Positions 23,001-38,000 of a stretch of DNA of 64,000 bases are shown here, piece after piece (position 1 is the stretch's first letter; every line of letters begins with the position of its first letter). The stretch is from assembly GCA_903813345.2 (NCBI GenBank), contig CAIIXF020000005.1, positions 31,935,375 through 31,999,374 of the forward strand. The letters are read 5' to 3'. The notes beneath the pieces are model-generated. The model saw nothing but the letters and a program-made list of their open reading frames with translations, did not search any database and was not told the origin of the DNA. Origin of the DNA: Owenia fusiformis. Taxonomy: Eukaryota > Annelida > Polychaeta > Sabellida > Oweniidae. The translations under genes were made by a program, and so were the position numbers.

Positions 23001-26000
23001 TCATTCTCTTCAGAACATAAGGTTGGCATGTGTTCCAAAAGCTGCAGACAATTATCTGCATCATCCTTACAAACGACATCAACATCTGGTAGGACACCTT
23101 TACACACATATGGTTTCTCATAGGCACATGAGGTATCATCCCAATGCCATGGATCAGTTTCCCACCACCATTTATGGATGTATGTACAGTTATCCAGTCC
23201 TGCGTCAGCATATGGTTCAGCCACATTCCAATCTGTATATGGTTCATATGATCCATCAGACCATTCCCAGCGGTTTTCCTCTTCTTGATCATTCCATCCT
23301 ATCCAGTATGAACCAGTGACACCACTAAAATTAAATATAGATATAATTAAGAACTACAATTAAAAATCTGAAATTACTCAGTAAATGGAACTATCATATC
23401 ATTATCATATCATAATCATAGATAGACAGTATACATGTTGACATTTTCTTTTTATGCCATCCACAAAAGTTCTTGTGAGGACATAGAGAACAGTTCCATC
23501 CATCTGGGCAATGACAAAATTCATTCGGACCGTTATTGTTTATGTATATGCCCCAAAGGGAGTACGAGTTCTGCTCAACTTTTCAAAATGGCCCCCAGTT
23601 TCAAAATGGCCACCATATTAGTGTAAATCTTACAGTATTTTAGGTTCTAACATTTATAAACTGTAATATTAATATGTTTTTAACACCAAAAGATTGTAAA
23701 GGATATTGATTAAGTTGGTTAAGTCGATTTTTGTAAAACTGAAAAAGTAATAGAGGGATTTTGTGAAAATAGCAGCCATGGCTGTTTGATTAGGGTTTGG
23801 TATTGCTGTTATCTAGTTTGATTTTACCCCTTTGATGCTACATTCTGTATGAAGTCATCTTCAGCTTCATCATGCATACTGGCTAGGTGACCTCCCTCTG
23901 TAATACAATACTGTTCAGCCATATACCAGGTATGGGCACTGGGGAATGCCTTGTAGCAGTTCTCATTGTAATAACTCCAACCATATTCGCAACCATCTAA
24001 AATATACAACTCAATCAAGAATTCTTTGATTATGGTGTCCTCAAGGATTGGTCATTCATATCATGGGCTTTCAACTCAGCTAAATCTTACAAAAGCAGAA
24101 ATCCTATTATGAAGTAAAAACTGTTTGTTTATTACATTATTTCTTGATTAACACTTTATAATGGAGTAAAATTACATTAGTGGCATATAGATGATTGGTT
24201 ACAAAAAATCATATGAAACCTTACCCTCAGCCATTCTTTTGCATATAAAGTCTACAGTATTATTGCAGTTCATATCCTCCCAATATCTCCCATCATTTGG
24301 AAAGACAGCTGTGCAATCTTCTTCACCATTACCCCATCCATTATCTGGCTTGTAACGATACCACCACCTAAGATATGCAGATGGATTCCCATCCAACCAC
24401 TTGAATCTTGGATATGTGTTGTACTCGCCAACATCCTCTGTTAGACCTACCCAAAGATCATATACTCCATGGCTGAAGAAGAGAACATAACACTTGAATA
24501 CTACAAGTCTATAAAGACATATATATTAATTTCACATTTATTTCAAATGATAGGCAAATGATGACCAATGTTTGTTTAAGAGCACTGGCATCTCTAGCAC
24601 CGTTCCACAGCTGGATGACTCTAACTGCAGTTTATAGTACAGGGTGTTCAAAAAAAAACGCAACCCAAAGAAATCGCTATATCTTGGAAAATACTTATCC
24701 AATTGTGTTCATTTTTTCAGGAAAGAAAGAAGAGACTATGTGTGTATAGCTCCTGCTGTTAGTTAGTTGTAAAACATAATGCCTTGGACACCTTCTCAAA
24801 AGTCATTAGTATTGGAAAGATACGAAAAACGCAACCAGAGGTGACTGCCAGAGCAATAAACCCTACTAACTTTCTAACCATGGTGTTTTGGCACTTCAGA
24901 TTCACCACAAATTATCTTCATATAATGTGTAGTGAATTGGGGGAGTTTCATTAAAATCACTCCAGGGACTTTACAGTCATGGTCAAAATGCCTTCTTAAG
25001 TCTGACTGAACCAGGGTGTTTGACTGGGTTTTGAAAGCATTTCAACCAAAACTGTAAAGTCCCTGGAGTGAATTTGATTTCACTCTACAGATTTATCATA
25101 CATTGAATGAAGATGATTTGTGCCAAATTTGAATAGCCAAAAGACTATGGTTAGAAAGTTATTTGGTTTTATTGCTGTGGCAGTAGTCTCTGACTGCGTT
25201 TTTCGTATCTTTCCAATACTAATGTCTTTTGAGCATTTGTCCAAGGCATCATGTTTTACAACTAACTAACAACATGAGCTATACATACACAGTCTCTTCT
25301 TTCCTTCCTGAAAAAATGAACACAATTGGACTAGTATTTTCCAAGATATAGCGATTTCTTTGGGTTGCATTTTTTTTGAACACCCTGTATCATCTAAGAT
25401 GGTGGCCAAAATTCTTTCGTTTCAGATAAACTTCCAATTTCAGGTAAACTAAGTTGAATCTGGATTCCAAATTTTTCTACATGCAAACAAATGAGGCTGT
25501 GATTGTAAACAGTCACTTAAGATATTGTCAAACACCCGTGATATTGGGAGAAATTTGGAAAATGGCCTCACTTAGAATGACTCTGAACTTGATGATGACG
25601 TAGGAATGACACTAACTGAAACAGTGGATGACACTAACTCTATATGGGATGAATACATGCACGGGCATCTGAGTTAGTGTCATCAATGGTGAATATCATG
25701 TTTGAGTTAGTGTATCATCAACTTCAGTGAGACTCATTCTAAGTGAAGCTGTTTTCCTTAAAATTCTCTATTAATGCGGGTCTATGAGCATTTTTCCTGG
25801 CTGTTTACAATTGTTACCTTGTGAGATTGCATGGCGAACCATCTGGATTCCACATTGAAGTGAAATAGTTGTTTTCTCAAAAATGAAATGAATAAAAGAA
25901 TTTTGGCTGCCATCTTGATGATACTAACTGCAGCTTGTCATCCAGCTTTGGAACAGTGTCTATGATGTGTTGTATAGATTGTGTTTGTCTTAATTATGTT

Positions 26001-29000
26001 AATTAGTTATGTCTGTAATTTGGAAGCTGTGTACATCATTAATATAAATCATTTGTGCATACTGTCCATTTACCTTTCTGCTAATTCATACACATAGACA
26101 TGTTCTTCCCGGCTTAGAAGACTAACTAAATCAGCATTAACATCATTACATTTAGCTGCTGCATCCAAGAAATTGAGTGACTCAGTGAAAACTGCATAAC
26201 AATTTCCATTGAATTCATACCATCCAACTGGACAAACTACAAATAAAGTCCATAATGTTTTGAACTACTAACTTTCAAAAGCATAATGCTTCAACTTGGA
26301 TATTTCTCATATCTTTCTAGTATTTCTAACTCTAGCTTTGGAAGTGGAAATGTAACAAAAAATTTTTGATGTCCCAATTTTTGCTGGCATAAAAAGTGAT
26401 ATCCCATTTTATTCTGAGCATAAACATTTTCTGCTGGTATTATTTAGAAAATGTATAATGGTAGTTCAAGATGTAGTTCATTCTGACATAGATTTCTGAA
26501 CTAATGTTAGTGAAGAATTCCTAATAGAATTGAGAATTAATAGCTAGAATGGTTCTGTTTTGCCCCATCAAACAATTTCCAAACTTGCACTTGAAATTCA
26601 TTTCTGTCTATATGTGTTACAGTCTGTCATGACTGTATCAATCATAACAATGGAAATTAGGTGAATTCTATCTGTTACAGAGAGATTATCTATGATGTCA
26701 CATGATAATTTGATTTCTAAGAAATGAAGCAGAGTTCTATCTAAAACAGAGATGCTTTGTGATGTGACCATAAATTATCTTGTTTCCAGTGTGATGATTG
26801 ATGATGTCATCACAGATACTTTGTGATGTCATCATGAATAACCTAATTTCCATTGTGATGATTGTTGATCACATCACAGAATGTCAACAAATAGACAGAA
26901 ATGAAGTTGAAATGCAAATTAGAAAATTGTTTGCTAGGGCAAAACAACTCAGTTTCAGCTTATATTTCTTAATTCTATTGGGAATTCTTAACTAACAGTC
27001 TGTGTCAGAATGATGTGTCTTAAATCTTGGACTACCATTAAACATCACATCCTTAATAATACCAGCATAAAAAGGGATATCACTTTTTATGCTCAGCATA
27101 AAATGGGATATCACTTTTTATGCTCAGCATAAAATGGGATATCACTTTTTATGCCAGCGTAAATGGGTTTTATGCTCAGCATAAAATAGGACATCATTTT
27201 TTATGCTGGGCATTAAATTGATATAAAAAAACCTAACAAATCCGGGTATTTGTTTCAGTCCAATTTTATATAATTCGCTGTTTAAAAATCTTATATCTCT
27301 CTTGTGATCCCTTGTATGAGTACCTCCACATATCACTTTCCTTCCACTCCATGTACCGTCTGTTAAAGCTTCACGTTCGTCAAACCCAAATGCTTGTAGG
27401 TTGGTGATTTCTTCCCCATTGGTCTCACTACAGACAAATCTGACTTTGTCTCCATCTTTATAGGTTCCACTAGCTGGGATTGGGTCGAGTGTATAAGCAT
27501 TGGGATCTTCTACATAAATACTTGGATTGATAAAAGCTGAAAGTATGTATGTGGAAAATTTAATAGGTTCATGTTGCTTAATCAAGATACGTTGACACTA
27601 AAAACGAATATTTATAAACTGATTTATCAGTATTTCTAAATTTTATTCTATCTATAACTTTTGGTCGGGTACCTCTATCTAGGCTACTCTTTTGGTAATT
27701 GTTGCCTTAGTAATTAGAATGTTAATTTATTTTTTCACCAACCTCTTTCTGTCACTCCCAATGTACACAGAGAACATGATTTCTTGCAGCCATATAAACC
27801 CTCATCAGATTCACAGTATTCTTCAGTCAACAAATCAGCACAATTGTTATATATATCATGACAAGTCCCTACAAAAGTACAGGAAAGTATTTTCCACTAG
27901 CATAGCGTATCATAGTTGTAAAATGAATTTGTTATGGTCAAACTGATGAACAAATAACCATAAAATTAAACATTGTATATGTTTAATAATTTTGTACTTA
28001 AAAGGTTTTCCTTACCAAGATTAGCGACGTCGCAAAAGTCTTGAGTGCAGAAGTGATCTGTATAACACCATGGCCTGTATAATTCATTTGGGTTTCTACA
28101 GTAGTTGTGTGATCCCAGACCTTTTTCATAGTACCTAGAATAGTGAAACTTCCATGTCCATGAGCATTTTCGTGTATGGATTTGATAATATTTAGAATTA
28201 CACCCCAGGTTTAATTGCTTGGTTATAAAGCATTTTAACAAAAAAAGCTTTGTAATGAAGGATCTTGGAGGTGTTACTGCAGACAAAATATTTTGTTAAC
28301 CTTTCCAAAATCATTTTAACACTGGGTATAATGGGTACAATTGTCCTCATGATTCATATATCATATTTGATTTATATAAACATGCTTTTCTTGTTTTTAT
28401 CTCATCGAACGAAGTTCAGAGGGATATAGGGAACGCCTCCGTCCGTCCGTCCATCCGTCCGTCCGTCCATCCGTCCGTACGTCCGTCCGTCCGTACGTAC
28501 GTACGTCCGGGCAATAACTCAAATACCGTTGGCCCGATTTTCAAAATGGCCGCTCATTTCAAAATGGCGGCCATTTTAGTGCCGAATTTACAGAAATTTA
28601 GGTGCAATATGTAAAACTGTAATAGCAATATGTTTTAGATGTAAAAAAATTATATAGGACATTAATAAAGCTAGAAATGTAGATATTAAAGAAGCACATG
28701 GCAGCCATCTTGAAAAATGGCGGCCTTTACTCGTTATTTTACGAGATTTGCTGTAACTCGAAAAGTAGTGGAGCGATTTTGTTCATATTTGGTATGTGAA
28801 TACTATAAACATTGCACACTGTCTAAAGACACTTTTGGTAGAAGGTGGCCATTTTAAAAAATGGCCGCCATTTTTAAACTTATGACACTTTTAGTAGAAG
28901 GTGGCCATTTTGAAAAATGGCCGCCATTTTAATGTATTTTATAATAATTCGAAAAGAAGTGAAGTGATTTTGTTCATATTTGGTATGTGAATACTGTAAG

Positions 29001-32000
29001 CATGGCACACTGTCTTATGACACTTTTGGTAGAAGGCGGCCATTTTTCAAAATGGCCACCATTTTAATGTATTTTACTATAACTCGAAAAGTAGTGGAGC
29101 GATTTTGTTCATATTTGGTATGTGAATACTATAAGTATGGCAAATGGTCTAATGACACTTTTGGTAGAAGGCGGCCATTTTGAAAAATGCCTGCCATTTT
29201 TGCTATATACTTTGTTTGTAAAAATGCCATCTATGGCTGTTCGATGGGATTCGCTACGCTTTGGCGTTGCCGTTGTTCTGGTTTGATAAGCTTACTCAGG
29301 TATAAATGGGTTAACAGCACAGTGGCGCACATCCATCCAATTCATACATCTGCGGTTTGCTTGTGTGTATGATACAGTGCCGCGATATGTGTCACCCTTT
29401 AGTTCATGGTTGTAATAAACATCAATATCTGCATCTAAATTCAAATAAAATGAAATTGTTACTTTATACAGAAAGCCACCACCAAACGCTGTATGAACTA
29501 GTAGAAAATAGTATAAGATTTTTAATTTTTCAGGAATCATATTGAGCACATGAAACATATCAAACAGCATATCAACCACAAATTTTTTTTCAGAATAGCA
29601 GTTAGGTTTTGGGTTGTGAATTAGAATAATCTTTTACAAATGTCAGATACTAATTTAAGTAATAAGATTGATTCGTCATTACTTGTATTATATCTGACGA
29701 TGGCCTTGAATCCACTTGCTTCTAAAGTCTTGTCAGTACTTAGAGTAAGCCACATCAGGTTTGTTTCTGCAGTCCATGATCTTGATATGTTTCCACCACA
29801 AACCCTGAATAAAAGTTGCATTCAGCCATAATGATATCTTTTTTTAGTGGTAATATTTATCAAAATGTCCAATTGTTATCATCGCTACACAGAAATCTTG
29901 ATCATGTCTATTTGAAAGTTTGAATACCAATAAGAATAATTACTTAATCCCTTTCTGTCCTGGTAAGCTTTGTCTGATTTCAACAAAATCATTGCAGTCA
30001 GTTTTTAGATTTGATACACCATCTAAACCACCATGAACATCAAATGTCTCAAAGTAGACATTCACTCGTGCCTCTTTTGGAGCCTGTAAAATAGTTATCA
30101 TTTAGCTATCATGTTTTTCATGTTATATTAAAAGGATTGTTTTATCAAGGAAGAAGGGCAGGTGTATAATGATTATGCAGTATTTATGTTTATATATATA
30201 TAATATATCCTAAGACAATTTCATATTTCATTCCATGCAAGTCTTGAAGATGTGTCACAAAGACAAGGACCTTGTTTTCCTTTCCAGAGGGTATATTATT
30301 TTGTTATTCAACATTAGAAAGTGTAGACGTTTGAATTAACATACAATGAACAAGAGTGTTATATACAGTACTTACTTTTATAAACCAATTACATATTTGC
30401 TCTGGATTGTAATTGTTGGGATAATTAGGTGTCTGGATAGTTGCAGAGGGATTGTTTTCATCTAGTGTAATCTCATAATTGCAGCCTACAATAATATATT
30501 TGTCAATTTTGTTACATACTTAATACAAGTATTTTGCCATTTATAAGAAATGTTTTTATTATCTTGAAGCAAATGAATTGGATACCAAAGCTTTTGCTTA
30601 CCATATTTGAGAGGGTAATAGTAGCAAAGTAGAAATGAGTACTTATTGTGCCAGACAGGATCATATGGGAATGCACCAGTTCGTTTGTGATTAGGATCAT
30701 CTTTTTCATCAAATTGGATGTACTCAGTAGTAACAGCCATGCCTAGATAGAGGAATATTTTATTCTCATGTTTACTTAAATGTCTATATGAATGACAGCA
30801 TTTGAAGCAGTTGAACTGTGCCTTAATTCCAGTACCGAACGTGATATAAAACAATCAATAATTATTACAGTCTAATCTGCAGATTTTTCCAAGTGTAGAA
30901 TCTATCCAAAGACATCGGTAAAAAAGTAAGCCCTGAAAGGGTTCCAAACATTCAGCCATGTGTAAATTGTGGTAATCTTACCTGCAACAGCCTGACAAGA
31001 TGCACCTTCATGTCTAAACAAGTAGAAGGGCTTGGAATTTGGAAGCTGAATCGGCCAGAACATATCGCTATCAAACGGGTCATTCCTGCAGCAGAACTCG
31101 TATTCCGTATCCTGAAATATGTTTTAGTGGGATATTTATATGATAATTACCTTAAGAGGTCAACCCTTGGTCTTGTGAGAGTGTACTTACTCCTGAGATA
31201 TTTGTAGAAATCCCTATTTGTAGAATTCTTACATTTATTTAGCAGTAGTGATTTGAACAGGCATGAAAGTAACAAGCAAATCAATTTTGAAATCTGAAAA
31301 TGCACGCACACTGAAAAAAGTAGTAAGAGGTAATGAATCAATCAATATAGCTTTGAGTTTTAGTAATGCATATCTAGCTATGTGATTTATATTGCAAAGA
31401 ATGGCTTACATCTTCCAGGACTCCATCTGGTACTGCTCCACTATGGTTTCCTTGCTTAGAATCATTATCATCAATTCGCACAGAACCCATTTTGAAACCT
31501 TAATATAAAAATATGAATACATTTCATAATATTTATTATGATTGTGATGATTTTTTGAGAAAATAGACATGTTTAATGACCATACTCTTAACTTTTAAAA
31601 ATAAAAAATGCTCCTGTTTAATTTGCTTCATAATGTGATTATGTAAGTCTACCTTTTGGACAATCACCATGCTTGTAAATACAATATCTTCCTTCGGGCC
31701 AATCATATGTGCCATCATCTCTTGTGTCAATACAGAACTGATCCTTTGACCAATCTCTTGTTTCATCATAGGAATCAGCATGTATATGTTTCTTGTAGTT
31801 TCCAGTGAGGACATTGTTTCCCTCCCCATAGTGTAATCTGTACCCTGTGCTGAAATCCCCCTCAGGACATCCAGTATTAGGCAATGGAAGACCATATGTA
31901 CCAGAGGGCCATTTGGTAGGAGCAGTTAGAGCTGAAATAAAAGTTGTTATCAATTTTGTTGAAGTTACTGTATCATATTTGTAAATTGTCTCTTATTCTC

Positions 32001-35000
32001 CTGCTGAGATACACAATTTATTTTCATAATTTTTATTTTCAGTTCTGTCTTTGGCTGTCATATTATATTATAATAGGATTTTATAATAGGACCTCAGTAA
32101 ATGGTATGTTCAATATTACTTACAAGGGTCATCAAATTCCTCACATCTTTCCCCAGTGAGACCAGGTAAACAAATACATGAACACTGGTCATTCACCCAG
32201 CCAAGATATCCTCCATTCTTGCAGCCTGCTTCTTTCTGCTCTACGGTACACCCAGCTATGGGAAAAGGGTATTTTATTGATGACAAACTGTTGGATTCAA
32301 TATTTTTCTTCTTAGAACTAAGTTCTGGGAATTTATCTGTCATTTCATTATTTTTCAACCAATCTACTTTAAATTTTCATGGTAAATGGAGAATGTAATT
32401 TTGGGTTGGATAAAAGTCTCATTGTCATATGATGTCACAATGGATAATTATTGTTACTATAGCAACATGACAAATGTTGTAGTGGGTCAAGCAAAACTTA
32501 AATTCATTTTTTTTTTACTTGACCCAAAAGTATGATTAATTAATACCTATTTGGTAGACAAATTTCTTTGATTTTTTATGTTTTTAAATATTTCTAACTT
32601 TAGTTTGTAAAGTGACATCTGTATTGTGATATAATAGTGCACTTTGCTCAATTTTCTTATCATTGGTCAGACTCTCAAAGTCACAATCACGACTCAAAAT
32701 AGCAAGGAGTTATCTTCCATTATGACTATGCTTCTTCCCACTCCTCACATTGTCCATACTACTCTTGAAGAATTAGGGTTCACACAAGTTGTTCATACCC
32801 CATATTCACTATATACAGTTCACCAGATAAACCACCATTAGGTTCACTAAATTTGACTGTTGAAGCATCATATGAGAGATCATCATGAGTTTGGTTCTGA
32901 TGAGTGACTGATCTCAACAGCTTGAGCAAATCTTCAAGGGATACCAAAGGGAGGACTGGAAAGCGTCTTTATGGACTAGGTTTGACAACAATGCATGTGC
33001 GTCCAGGCCTATGGAAATCAATATAAATGAAATGATCCTCCCAGCAATGAAGAATACTTCTGAATAAATGACTTCAAGAGCACTGTTCTGCCTCTAGTAC
33101 AATAAGTTTGAACCAACCATCTTGGCAAGATGAATATGTTCTAGCAGGAAATTTTCAAATTAGCGTTAGTCAAATTTTGCTGACCCGTGGACCACTTTTA
33201 CCTTTTTATCACACCATCGGTGGGATATAGTCGTCATACTGGTCGTGGTCGTGGTCGTGATCGTGATCTTGGTCGTGATCTTCCTGCTTTTTGTCATCGC
33301 CATTTAAGGAAAACTGCTCATCAGATTTTCTCCAAATTCGCAGAGATGATAGAGGATATCAAGTACTAGAGCTGATTAACTTTTGGGCGGCCATCTTGTT
33401 TTCTGGTGGCCATTTTGAAGGATTTTCGAAAAAACCTTGTCATCGCCATTTCAGGAAAACCGCTCATCGGTTTTCCTTCAAATTTACACAAATGATAGAG
33501 GATATCAAGTACTAGAGCTGATTAACTTTTGGGCGGCCATCTTGTTTTCTGGTGGCCATTTTGAAGGTTTTTTGAAAAATCTTGTCATCGCCGTTTCAGG
33601 AAAACCGCTCATCGGATTTCCGTAAACATAATAGGAGAACAGTTTTTCTGGTTCATAGTGTCTGCCTATTTGATGGTGTGATCTCGTTCACATCCTGTGC
33701 CTTGTTTATAATTACAATAAAATAATTTGACGCAGGGATATGTATATGAAACATTGTCTGTCAATTCAGAATTATACAATGTACATTTGCTGGAAGTTTC
33801 AACTGAATTGGTTGAAAAATATTGAAATGACAGACCAATTCCCAGAACTTAGTGATCACCCTGTATATCACTCTGTAGTATATAGGTTCTTTTCAATTAA
33901 GGTCAAAATTAATAAACGCTTTTGTAGACCAATCAGCAACTTTTGAACTTCAAGAGTTTTAACTTGTAAATGAATATAATATCAATACTTAACTGTCTCC
34001 AAAAATATTAATTCGGCCATTCAATACAATCAACTAAGACTCTGTACATCAGAGTTAGAACCAGACAGGTATGTCAATTTATGGATATGAGTCACATCCT
34101 TCAATGCACAATTCCATTTAGGCACCATATGACTGCCCACTTACTTGGTTCTAACAATTTACAAGTATATCTTACCGTCACACTCATGTGCTTTTGTGAT
34201 GTCCATGAGGTCATAGAAACCATAATGGTAATGCCTTGCAGTCCAGAGGTACTCCCATCTGGGATCTAATGGCTCCATGGTTGGCCATTCAGTTCCAGAG
34301 GCAAACTAGAAAGGAAAGCTAGAATGTTGATGTTTAAAAACCCTTTCTAAAACTCAAATTTCCATCAAACTGTAACTCCAATAATGTACATGTACTTCAG
34401 TAGAATATTTATTTTAACAAAAATATCATTGATATGAATAAACTTACCCATCTGTCATAGTTCATAACTGAAGCTATGTCAACGGGATGGAAACTTATAT
34501 AGTCGTTCACATGATGGAACTCATATCTGTGCCAACTGTGTTCACTAATTGTAGCTGTTAAGAAAATGTAGCTTTTTTCAGAATAAGTGAGATATTGATA
34601 TAAACATCTATTTTCAATAAGATGTTTTGGATATTGAAGAAATGTTTCAGATTGTGAACCTTCTTAGAGTTATACTTTAGTGTTCGATGAATGATTCTAC
34701 TGAACAAATTTATAAGCTTACGATCAATGTTTTCTTGTCTAAACTTCAGACGCTCCCATGCTTTTTCAGCTTTTTGCTCATGTACCATTCCCAACATATG
34801 TCCAAATTCATGTAGTGCCAAACCAATGCCACAATCCTATATAATATATGTACAGAGCTTTAAATCATTCATTTATGACTGACACTCTATACAGTATTAT
34901 TATTAACAGACATACCAGTATTGTTGTCAGTCAGGTTTAAGGCAGTGCAGCGCAACCGGGCTCCGTTTTTGATGCTATGGTAGTGTGCTCGTGGAGTCGG

Positions 35001-38000
35001 TTTGCTGTCAGTTTTTAGTTTATAGGCATGGGCGGACTCCAGGTAAAAACCCTTGTGTGAGTCCTAGTTGTAATGTTCCAATTCTGATTTATAACCCCCT
35101 TTTTTGGTAGTGTAACTGCCACCAGTGAACTAGGTTCACAACTAAAGATAATAAAGAAACTAAAATATATCACAATGGGGTAATCACATATCCAAACGGG
35201 ATATCATCTCTTGTTTGTTCTCTTTTACGAAAAGCCTAATGGGATAATCACATTGAGATCATCCCATTGGGGATTCTTTAAATAACCAATATACCTGTGA
35301 ATTTCTCAATTAGGGAAAGTCACTCGTCGGTTCCTGTTTGGTATCTCCCCAATCGGGATCCTCAAATCACGATGGGATTACTTAGCTAGGCTATTGTCTT
35401 TTTATACTAGCATATTCTCAATAGTAACCTTGTTCTCCTACCAATTAGGATATTCAGCCTTCTGACTGCTCTTATCCCGATTCAGCAGGTCTTTTTATTG
35501 AAGCCTATCTCGCTTCCCAGAATGTGAAACTCTGACGTAATCTATACCGCTGATCACGTCGTAAAATATGGTGTGTGCGATTTAAATACCTGACCCAATT
35601 CCTAGGGTACATTCACAAACAGATTCATAAAACGTCATAAACTCACTATGACTTTGTCTCTCATAGACCACCGTGTATTTTGCAACAATATATACCGCCA
35701 ATAAGCTCTCACTGGCTTTATCATTGGCACCAATCAATCACACAACTTCCACGTTGCAAAATACCAACAGAACTTCCATTAGTTCATTATATCCTTTTGT
35801 GATTCAGTATTCACACCACAACCGACACTCTTATTCAATCATTCACATCCGAAGGGAATCAACCAAGCCCCATCAAAAGGGAACCTTAATTACCCATAAG
35901 ATATCTCGTATTGCAATCTAGCAATCTCATCTGAGATGTTACTTTCATGAGATGTCCATCGAATCTCTTTACCCGTTGAGATTTTGCATCAATCTGTTCT
36001 CAGAGATGTGCCTTCTTTGAGATTTTGCATAATCTGATCTCATTCAGAGATGTGTGTTCTTTGAGATTTATTTCCATCTCTTCTATCTTATTCTCAATCT
36101 GAGATGCTCTGAGATACCACTTGTTTGAGATTTCACAACAATCTGTGCGTTCTTTTGAGATCCTACACAATCTGATCTCAATCTGAGATGTTACTTTCAT
36201 GAGATGTCCATCGAATCTGAGGAGCTGTGGTTCTGCTCCCGTATTTATACTCAGTATTCAATTGTGACGTCAATGGCATCTCTAAATGCACACTAACTTT
36301 CAATTCCATGGAACACCGTCAGCATTATGGAGATAGGTAGCAGACGAAAATACTCTCAAAATACGCCAAAATTACGAACGTGACCCACCCTGAATGGTTC
36401 TTTATATTCACAGTTTACATTGGTTATTTGACTTGTATTGCGTAATTAAATGTACCATTAGAAAGTGAATTATGGGGCAATTTCGTTACACTACACCCCC
36501 CTTGGACCCAGCGTCCCGCTGGCCGCGTTACGTATAATTCACGTTGAAGGGTATCATTTATCGAATATAGGTTACTATCGAATTTCGCAAATACAAGTTA
36601 TACTTATTCTACTTATCTAATGCAAAACAGTTGGCAAGTTAATATCACATCGTGAACATATGCCACCGTGAGTTTTTCAATTACCTCACTTTTAACTTTT
36701 TACGTCAGGAAACATCACTGGCTCCTGAACTATTCAATCATAATTGCAACTCATTTTATCGCATGATACATAGTAAAATTATAAGGCGTAATTTCACAAT
36801 GTGACTTGTTTTCAAATTAGTCAATCAAACTATCAAATTAATACTGTATTCTGTTTTCACATTCCAATTTCTCCAATCCCATTAGGAGTTTCCACTATTT
36901 GACACTATGGAATTCCTCAATCGCATGGCTCCAGCATACGATTGGTTTCACCCCATCGTGTTTTAATCATTTCAATTTATTTTACATTTCTGTTATCAGC
37001 ATTCATGAAATCGTATTAATTTCCAAGTATTGACATAATAAGACGATAGGCTTTTATATTTTCAAAACCCATCCTTAGTGGCCCCACCGCGCCACTAAGC
37101 ATGTTGGACTCCGACTGCCTTCCAACTCTGGTTGACATAGAATAACAACATTTTTATCAACACGATCACTTAATTAATGTTAATTACAATGCGATAAGCT
37201 GCTATATTTCCACAACTTATCCTTGGGGACCCCGCCACGTCGCCCAAGCGTGGGAAACTCCGACTGCATTTTCCCTCCGGCCAACATATAACATTTTAAC
37301 CTATAATTTGCCAACTGCTTTTAACTCAACAATAAACTTGGAACGTTAATGAACGGTTTTTGTCAATATAACAATTAACATTTCAACTTTGTTTTCTTCT
37401 TTTTATATGCCTACGTTTTAATAGCTTAGAAATGGTTTTCTACGGTTATTGCTTTTTTTAACTTTGTTTCTGGGTGTATGAAATGATAGACCGTCGTTTT
37501 GTGAAATAATCGCCATGGTGCCGGCAATTTGATTTCCACGTCGGAATCACTAATGGAAGCGCCCGATGGGGACGTCCCAACCTGCGACGTACTCGCAATC
37601 GGCTGATTTCCTTTTACAGGGCTATTTTCAGGCTTACTTGCCGTACTTGGTGTTAACTTTACTTTAGTCAACCCCGGTTCTGGCTCTAGTGGTGGCACCG
37701 GAGCAGGGCAACTGGTCATTTCTTTAATGACTTGATGTAGCTGTTCCGAGGAAGTTTCCTCTTTGGACGGCTCTTGATCGTTAGCCGCAGTGTCATGGCA
37801 ACTTGATTTGTCTAGGAAAGAGGCAATGTCTTTCGACATTGACTTTTCCCTACCATCGTTAATTGTCAAAGCCCCCTCTTCGTCGGAATCACTTCCCGAT
37901 TCGGAGGAGCTGTCACTTTTTTCCAACCGTTGCTGTTTTGCTGATTTCCCTTGAGGGGAAGGAAGGCTTTCAGAAGAAGTTCTTTTCGGAGCCTTCACAG

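Noticed and set aside
22957-23319. 120-codon + strand ORF
   Set aside because: Exact shadow of astacin exon 25 (lectin and ShK), whose splice phases and domain motifs are clear on the - strand.
35673-36200. 82- and 66-codon ORFs in the LTR, repeated at 48748-49275
   Set aside because: Identical in both LTRs only because the LTRs are identical; no domain, and they lie in the promoter/leader region.
37550-37570. SUMO-interacting motif SDSDVEIKL in the H3-mimic protein
   Set aside because: The acidic-hydrophobic pattern is suggestive but too short and not a clean match, so not claimed as a feature.
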